Positions 55,779-64,000 of a DNA stretch of 64,000 nucleotides are shown piece after piece (positions within the stretch are counted from its first letter, which is position 1; each line of letters begins with the position of its first letter). Source of the stretch: Hyphomicrobium sp. 99 (GTDB taxonomy: Bacteria > Pseudomonadota > Alphaproteobacteria > Rhizobiales > Hyphomicrobiaceae). Under the pieces are notes generated by a model. It did not search any database. It was not told the origin of the DNA and was given only the letters and a program-made list of their open reading frames with translations. The stretch is taken from NCBI RefSeq assembly GCF_000384335.2, contig NZ_KQ031382.1, positions 3,483,545-3,547,544 on the forward strand, given 5' to 3'. A program made the position numbers and the translations under genes.

Positions 55779-57524
55779 TCAATCGCCGAGAGCGACACCC
55801 TCGCGTCGCGGATCCGCTCCACCATCGAGAACTCCGTTGCGCTTGACGATCATGTTCACACCGGAAGTCATCGTCGCCCCTGAGACCGCCTGACCATAGG
55901 ACGTCAGCTCGTAGGCAGGCCACACGATTGGCAGCGAATATTCGATCAAGAACGGCCCGCCCTGACTGCCGAAGTTCGCAAGCGCCGCCGCCTGCTGGGC
56001 ATCGAGCCCCCAGTCCAACACGGCAAGGAGCGTCTTCACCACATAAAGGATGATCTGCGAGCCGCCCGGAGAGCCGGTAACAATCTCCGGAGTGCCGTCC
56101 TGGCCCAGAACGATCGTCGGCGCCATCGAGCTACGCGGCCGCTTGCCCCCTTCGATCGCGTTGGCGACGGTCACGCCGGTTGCATCGACGGGTACGAATG
56201 AAAAGTCGGTGAGCTCGTTGTTGAGAAGAAAACCCTTCGCCCAAAGGTGCGAACCAAAAGCGCTTTCGATCGTCGCGGTCATCGAGAGCGCATTGCCTTC
56301 GTCGTCGATGATCGAAACCTGCGTCGTACCCGGCACTTCGTAAGTCGCATCCTTGCCGAACGCCTTTTTGGCAAGCCCCGGCGGTAGACCCGGCTCAGCC
56401 TTCGCCATCGCCTTCTTCGGATCGATGAGCTTCCGCCGCTCGGCGAGATATGCGTCATCGAGCAGCCCGGACGGAACGGCAATCCGATCCGGATCGGCGA
56501 TGTACTTATTGCGATCGGCGAAGGCGAGCTTCTCCGCTTCCGCAATGATATGCAAAGCTGGTGCCGTCATCGCCGCTGACGCGCCCTGAACTTGGCGATA
56601 CGGCTCGATGAGTTTCAGAACAGCGCCAACAGTGAGCGCGCCCGACGACGGCGGACCCATGCCGCAAACTTGGCGGCCGCGATAGGCGAAACAGACCGGC
56701 TCGCGTTCCTTCGCCTTGTAGGCGGTAAGATCCGCAGCGCTCAAATCACCGGGAATGGTCGGAGCTTCCTTGACGGCTTTGACCATCGCATCGGCAATAT
56801 CGCCGCTGTAGAACGCATCCGGTCCGCGCTCCGCAATGGTTCTGAGCGTCGCCGCGTATTCCGGATTTTTCAGCAGCGATCCGGCAGCTCTCGGCGTAAC
56901 GCCGCCCTCGAAGAAATACGCGCGCGCGTCGGCCGTGAACTTTTCCGGCTTCTCCGATTTGAGGAGCGTGGCGAGCCGCGGTGATACGGCGAACCCATCC
57001 TCTGCGAGCTTGATCGCGGGCTCGAAGAGCTTCGCCCACGGAAGCTTTCCATATTTCTCGTGCACCTCATGAAGCACGCGAAGTAGTCCCGGCACGCCGA
57101 CGCTCAAGCCCGAGTTCACGGCATCCTCAAACGGCATCGGTTTGCCGTCGCGCATGAACCGGTCAGGCTTCGCCGTAGCGGGTGCGGTCTCACGGCCATC
57201 GTACGTCGTAACGCTGCGCGATTTCGCGTCCCAAAACGTGATGAACGCCCCGCCGCCAAGCCCGGAAGACTGCGGCTCGACAAGGCCAAGAACGAGTTCC
57301 GTCGCAATGGCGGCATCAGTCGCCGACCCACCCTGTCGCAATATCTGGCGGCCCGCTTCCGCAGCCAGCGGCTCCGCGGCAACGACCATATGCTGCTTGG
57401 CGACGACGAGAGCTTTCTCGCTTCGAGCGGACGCGCCTTCAGGCGCCGGGCGGAATTCCTGCGCAGCCGCTGTTCCAGCGGCTGCAAAGCAAAAAATCAC
57501 GAACAAAATTCTGAAAATCATCAA
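55779..57524 (-). CDS. ggt: Gamma-glutamyltransferase, exported
   Basis: Periplasmic Ntn-hydrolase cleaving gamma-glutamyl bonds such as in glutathione. The 581-residue precursor has a signal peptide (FRILFVIFCFAAAGTAAAQE) and the large-subunit GLGGGAFITFWDAK. The self-processing site is PGTTQVSIIDDEGNALSMTA (nucleophile Thr), which generates the small subunit. IEGGKRPRSSMAPTIVL and TGSPGGSQIILYVVKTLL follow. Full length, no break. Its 3' end is 36 bp from thiO, so the two may be co-transcribed. Confidence 0.95.
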   Translation of the reverse strand: MMIFRILFVIFCFAAAGTAAAQEFRPAPEGASARSEKALVVAKQHMVVAAEPLAAEAGRQILRQGGSATDAAIATELVLGLVEPQSSGLGGGAFITFWDAKSRSVTTYDGRETAPATAKPDRFMRDGKPMPFEDAVNSGLSVGVPGLLRVLHEVHEKYGKLPWAKLFEPAIKLAEDGFAVSPRLATLLKSEKPEKFTADARAYFFEGGVTPRAAGSLLKNPEYAATLRTIAERGPDAFYSGDIADAMVKAVKEAPTIPGDLSAADLTAYKAKEREPVCFAYRGRQVCGMGPPSSGALTVGAVLKLIEPYRQVQGASAAMTAPALHIIAEAEKLAFADRNKYIADPDRIAVPSGLLDDAYLAERRKLIDPKKAMAKAEPGLPPGLAKKAFGKDATYEVPGTTQVSIIDDEGNALSMTATIESAFGSHLWAKGFLLNNELTDFSFVPVDATGVTVANAIEGGKRPRSSMAPTIVLGQDGTPEIVTGSPGGSQIILYVVKTLLAVLDWGLDAQQAAALANFGSQGGPFLIEYSLPIVWPAYELTSYGQAVSGATMTSGVNMIVKRNGVLDGGADPRREGVALGD

Positions 57525-57622
57525 ATCCCCGCAGGTGAGTCGAGCGAATAAGACTATCTCTGGACTGCAAAAAGCAAGATTAAGGTGCGCACGTCATCAA
57601 TGCCGAAACATGGGTGCCCGAG

Positions 57623-58072
57623 ATGTCGCTTTCCATAAGAAAAAAAGTCCTCATCGCCTTGGGTGCACCGGCACTCTTCGCGCTTGGCGCCGCGACCGCC
57701 ATGGCCCTGGTTCCGTCGATAAGCGTCGTGCCTCTGCTTGAAACGACGAAAACCATCGTGGGCGAGCCCATCGTCTACCCGACCGGCGCGCCGGCAAAGA
57801 TCACGGCAAGCATCATCAACGTCTCACCGGGCGCCGCAACCGGATGGCACAAGCACGGCGTTCCGTTGGTCGGACTGATCATGGAGGGAGAACTCACCGT
57901 CGATTATGGAAGCAAGGGCAAACGCACTTTCAAGCAGGGCCAAGCTTTCGCCGAAGCGATAAACGAAACGCACCAGGGAACGAATAACGGGACAGAGATG
58001 GTTCGGCTCTTCGTCGTCTACATGGGCGCCGAAGGATTGCCGTCATCGATCCCAGAGAAAGCTCCGGAATAA
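57623..58072 (+). CDS. Exported cupin-domain protein
   Basis: A 149-residue protein with an N-terminal hydrophobic signal (KVLIALGAPALFALGAATAM) and a single cupin barrel (about 60-130). Metal-ligand-like residues are in GWHKHGVPLVGLIMEGELTV and the HQGTNNG segment. The family is broad; members are often annotated only as cupin domain-containing. The ATG at 57623 fits the signal peptide better than a GTG at 57614. It is divergent from ggt. Function not deducible. Confidence 0.82.
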   Translation: MSLSIRKKVLIALGAPALFALGAATAMALVPSISVVPLLETTKTIVGEPIVYPTGAPAKITASIINVSPGAATGWHKHGVPLVGLIMEGELTVDYGSKGKRTFKQGQAFAEAINETHQGTNNGTEMVRLFVVYMGAEGLPSSIPEKAPE

Positions 58073-58084
58073 TCCGCTTAGCGA

Positions 58085-58510
58085 CTAATAACTCTGCTGA
58101 ATGAAGCTCTCCGGCGTGCCGTCCTCGGGATTGACGAAAATGACGTCCTTTGGATCACGCCGGGGTGTATCGACGGACAGAAAAACCACCGGCTCTTCGA
58201 TGATGTCCGGCAGCGCATGTACGGTCCCCTTCTCGAAGAATAGCAATTGGCCTGGACCAAACTCGCTGATCGTCGAAGCGTCGCGCATCCAGAAAGTGCC
58301 GCGGCCCGAGAACACGTAGAGATATTCATCGCACGTCGCGTGATAGTGCGGCGGCGTCGGCTTGTAGACGCGGAAAACGCGGGCGCTCGCCGAGTCGCGG
58401 TTCGTAAGATAGCGATCCACCAGAAGCGTCGTCGCCGAAGGCGGAAACGATGCGGCGACCTCGCCGATATCGAATCGGCCAACGCTCGGCTGCTTGGACT
58501 TCTCTTCCAT
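58085..58510 (-). CDS. Cupin-domain protein
   Basis: A 141-residue cytosolic cupin: MEEKSKQPSVGRFDIGEVAA, PPHYHATCDEYLYVFSGRGT (His-x-His...Glu metal motif) and EKGTVHALPDIIEEPVVFLS (second His). The motif set is complete, so it could bind Fe, Mn or Zn. The C-terminus ends PEDGTPESFIQQSY. The ATG at 58510 is chosen because upstream codons lack cupin resemblance. Convergent with the exported cupin gene, 12 bp apart. Substrate unknown. Confidence 0.83.
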   Translation of the reverse strand: MEEKSKQPSVGRFDIGEVAASFPPSATTLLVDRYLTNRDSASARVFRVYKPTPPHYHATCDEYLYVFSGRGTFWMRDASTISEFGPGQLLFFEKGTVHALPDIIEEPVVFLSVDTPRRDPKDVIFVNPEDGTPESFIQQSY

Positions 58511-58690
58511 GAACTCAATCCTCGCTCGGATATCACGAATTTGTAAGGTTGGCCGCGCCGGGCGGCCATCCAGTGGCAATTCCGGCACGCCCCATATTCC
58601 CTTTGGTCATATCATAGCGACACCGGCTGTCCTTACCCTGGACGCTCGACTAGGTTCCGGCCCGGAAGACATGACTTTTCGGAGGGGCAA

Positions 58691-58948
58691 ATGCGCTCAT
58701 TGAAACTTGGTGTCGCTGCAGCTGCGGCGATGCTTGCACTTTCTGCGACGGCTCAAGCCGGTGACTGCGTGCGGGTCGGCGCGATCGGCGACGGCCTGAC
58801 ACATGACCTCGCGGTTATCATGTCGACGCATGGCTTGGCCAACATCATCGAAGCCAAGGGCCGGACGCCGAAGGGCGCGGTCCGCACGTCGTGCACGCCG
58901 GGAACGTTTGGCACGCAGTGCCAGTCGTCGCAGCTCGCCTGCAAGTAA
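58691..58948 (+). CDS. Small secreted cysteine-containing protein, unrecognised
   Basis: An 85-residue protein with a clear signal peptide (LGVAAAAAMLALSATAQAGD) and a mature part of about 62 residues with four cysteines (near 26, 68, 77, 84). It starts ATG at 58691 behind GGAGGGG and is followed by a strong terminator, so it is a real single-gene transcript. The segment HDLAVIMSTHGLANIIEAKG could be a helix. No family is recognised. Two disulfides are likely. The neighbours (cupin, dnaE2) do not explain it. Confidence 0.72.
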   Translation: MRSLKLGVAAAAAMLALSATAQAGDCVRVGAIGDGLTHDLAVIMSTHGLANIIEAKGRTPKGAVRTSCTPGTFGTQCQSSQLACK

Positions 58949-58978
58949 TGCGACTTTCAGATTTCGAGGGCTAACGGG

Positions 58979-59017
58979 CATCACCGCGCGGACAAGTCCG
59001 CACGGTGATGTTTTCGT

Positions 59018-59019
<2 letters not shown>
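58979..59019 (+). terminator. Long hairpin terminator after the small secreted protein
   Basis: CATCACCG (58979-58986) pairs with CGGTGATG (59003-59010), and inside it GCGGAC pairs with GTCCGC, followed by TTTTCGTTT. It touches the dnaE2 stop codon and could also serve that convergent gene. Confidence 0.85.
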
Positions 59020-62678
<3,659 letters not shown>

Positions 62679-62688
62679 GGACATCCCC

Positions 62689-64000
62689 TCACGCAAAGAG
62701 CCCATGCAGAAACCACGAGGGCCGCTCAGATGTCTCTTCGCCCTCATAGAGGCCATGCCGGAAAACCCAGTACATCGCGCCTTGCTGATCCTCGATCCGG
62801 TAATAGTCGCGCGTGCGCGGCCGCTTCTGATCTTCATCGAGATAGAGCGTCCGCCACCATTCAGGCGCGATGCGCTCCGGTCCCTCGGCGCGCGCCACGC
62901 GACGCTCGACACGCCGCCAGATGAAGCTCGCCGGCGGTCCATCCGGCACGCCGGCCGTGACTTCGATCGGCTCGGGCCGCGAAAGCATGAAGGCCGGGCG
63001 AAGCAATCTCTTCGGATAGGGCCAAGGCGGTGCGTAGTGAGCGACGCGCGAGGACGTTTCAGCCGCCAAAGCATCGATCGCAGAAAGCCGAATTTCCGCA
63101 CGTTCCGGGATGTGGCTTCCCTGCGGACGCAAAACCGTGATCGCCTCGCGCCCGAAGCGATTGGCAAGACGATCGACAAGCTCCGACGGATCGCGAAAGG
63201 CCGCGCCCTCAGGTCCCGCAAAACCCTTCTGGCTGGCGGCGCGCCTTCCCGCACGCACCGCATCGAGCCGGAGAATATCGATCCCGAAGCCTGCTTCGAT
63301 GCTCGAAAACTTCTCGCTGAGCAGCGCCATCATGTGGGCCGCCTCATGACACGGCGTGCTCATGGCAGCCGATATGGTCCCGCTCGTGCCGTCGGCGCGA
63401 TAGAACGTCAGACGAAGAACCCGCACGCCGAGATCCTTGGCCGTGAGCGCCGCAGCGAGTTCCCCCGCAAGTTCATTCGTGAATGCTTCCAGCGCTTCCG
63501 AAGAAATCAGCGGCTCCGCAAAAGCCCGCGCGACTGACAGCACGGGCGGCGGCTGCATCGGCCGACGCGGCTCCTCCAGCATCCCAAGCGCCTGATCGAG
63601 CCGCACGAGAACGGCAGCCGCGACATCGGACGAACGAAACCGGCGCGCCAGGCTATCGCGCGGAATATCGTAGAGCTGGCCGATGTGACGAAGGCCCAAG
63701 CGCTTCAGCAGCAGAATACGCGGAGCATCGAGCCGCAGCGCCTCGACGGGAAGAAAGTGGATCGCCGCGCGCGTCTCACCGGCCGGTGCCATCGCCCATG
63801 CCGCATCGGGCGGACAGCCGAACCGGGCAAGAGCATGCGCCGCGCCAAGCGTATCGGCCAGCCCCGCCTGCACGGCGACGCCGAACGACAAAAGATGCTG
63901 CATCATGTCATCGAGCAAGTTCTCTTCGCCGCCGAACAGATGAGCAACGCCCGTAATATCGATCCACAAGCCATCGCTGCCGTCGACGTGACGGTTGGGA
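62689..64000 (-). CDS. imuB: ImuB-type Y-family polymerase-like protein (C-terminal part; start lies beyond the window)
   Basis: Mutasome hub protein of the Y-family fold that links DnaE2 to the beta clamp. About 437 residues are visible. They include the palm text [37 protein letters not shown] (helix-hairpin-helix-like), a little-finger domain and a long C-terminal region ending [11 protein letters not shown]. The stop at 62689 is 10 bp upstream of the dnaE2 start, so both are one operon; imuA should lie beyond 64000. SOS (LexA) control is likely from the known cassette but the promoter is outside the window. Confidence 0.9.
   Translation of the reverse strand, partial: PNRHVDGSDGLWIDITGVAHLFGGEENLLDDMMQHLLSFGVAVQAGLADTLGAAHALARFGCPPDAAWAMAPAGETRAAIHFLPVEALRLDAPRILLLKRLGLRHIGQLYDIPRDSLARRFRSSDVAAAVLVRLDQALGMLEEPRRPMQPPPVLSVARAFAEPLISSEALEAFTNELAGELAAALTAKDLGVRVLRLTFYRADGTSGTISAAMSTPCHEAAHMMALLSEKFSSIEAGFGIDILRLDAVRAGRRAASQKGFAGPEGAAFRDPSELVDRLANRFGREAITVLRPQGSHIPERAEIRLSAIDALAAETSSRVAHYAPPWPYPKRLLRPAFMLSRPEPIEVTAGVPDGPPASFIWRRVERRVARAEGPERIAPEWWRTLYLDEDQKRPRTRDYYRIEDQQGAMYWVFRHGLYEGEETSERPSWFLHGLFA

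Overview
The window is a chromosomal segment of a high-GC alphaproteobacterium, most likely of the order Hyphomicrobiales and perhaps Hyphomicrobium-like. The evidence is gene content and sequence style: a three-part PntAA/PntAB/PntB transhydrogenase, CpdR, a GapR/DUF2312 protein, DUF1036 overlapping pyruvate kinase, zinc-free L36, an aa3-type oxidase subunit IV, an ImuB-DnaE2 mutasome pair, a ROSE-like RNA thermometer, and intergenic palindromes typical of the group. The genus is an inference. No phage, plasmid, IS element or CRISPR array was seen.

Layout. 1-3.6 kb: a partial unknown gene, the transhydrogenase operon and a tiny cytochrome oxidase subunit, all on the minus strand. 3.8-9.6 kb: Kup potassium transporter, M3 oligopeptidase and a sigma-54 response regulator. 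10-13.9 kb: two murein-related exported proteins (L,D-transpeptidase, DUF882). 13.9-20.4 kb: OxyR, GapR, DUF1244, glycerate 2-kinase, DUF1036-pyruvate kinase, a TPR protein and L36. 20.7-26.9 kb: a surface-modification and sulfur island with a glycosyltransferase, a Kdo hydroxylase, then sulfotransferase-cysQ-cysC in one transcription unit, and a convergent cysteine synthase. 27-32.7 kb: HutD, tRNA-Val(GAC), CpdR, N-formylglutamate amidohydrolase, two tandem small RNAs, HisN-like phosphatase, a lysophospholipase-like hydrolase, and Hsp20 behind a ROSE-like thermometer. 33.2-39.4 kb: gltBD.

39.5-49.4 kb holds envelope functions: a degenerate SGNH protein, a lytic transglycosylase, galE, galU, an outer-membrane barrel and arabinose-5-phosphate isomerase, followed by hemH and a CHAD protein. 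49.5-55.7 kb holds thiazole/thiamine genes thiE, thiG, thiS and thiO, split by a 3.4-kb acyltransferase/acyl-ACP synthetase gene on the opposite strand. 55.8-59 kb has gamma-glutamyltransferase, two cupins and a small secreted cysteine-containing protein. 59-64 kb has dnaE2 and the C-terminal part of imuB.

The strongest oddities are these. (1) dnaE2 is broken by a C27G31 homopolymer block between two copies of a 21-bp sequence. Removing 79 bp restores one continuous frame that still carries an in-frame palindromic repeat, so the break is probably an assembly artefact laid over a real repeat insertion. (2) Two tandem small RNA genes carry an anti-Shine-Dalgarno decamer matching my recollection of the alpha-r8/MmgR family. 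(3) A PAPS-dependent sulfation cassette lies beside Kdo/glycan genes. (4) A DUF459/SGNH protein has lost its expected catalytic Ser, Asn and His. (5) Hsp20 has a ROSE-like leader. I do not see a large, clearly novel defence or mobile system.
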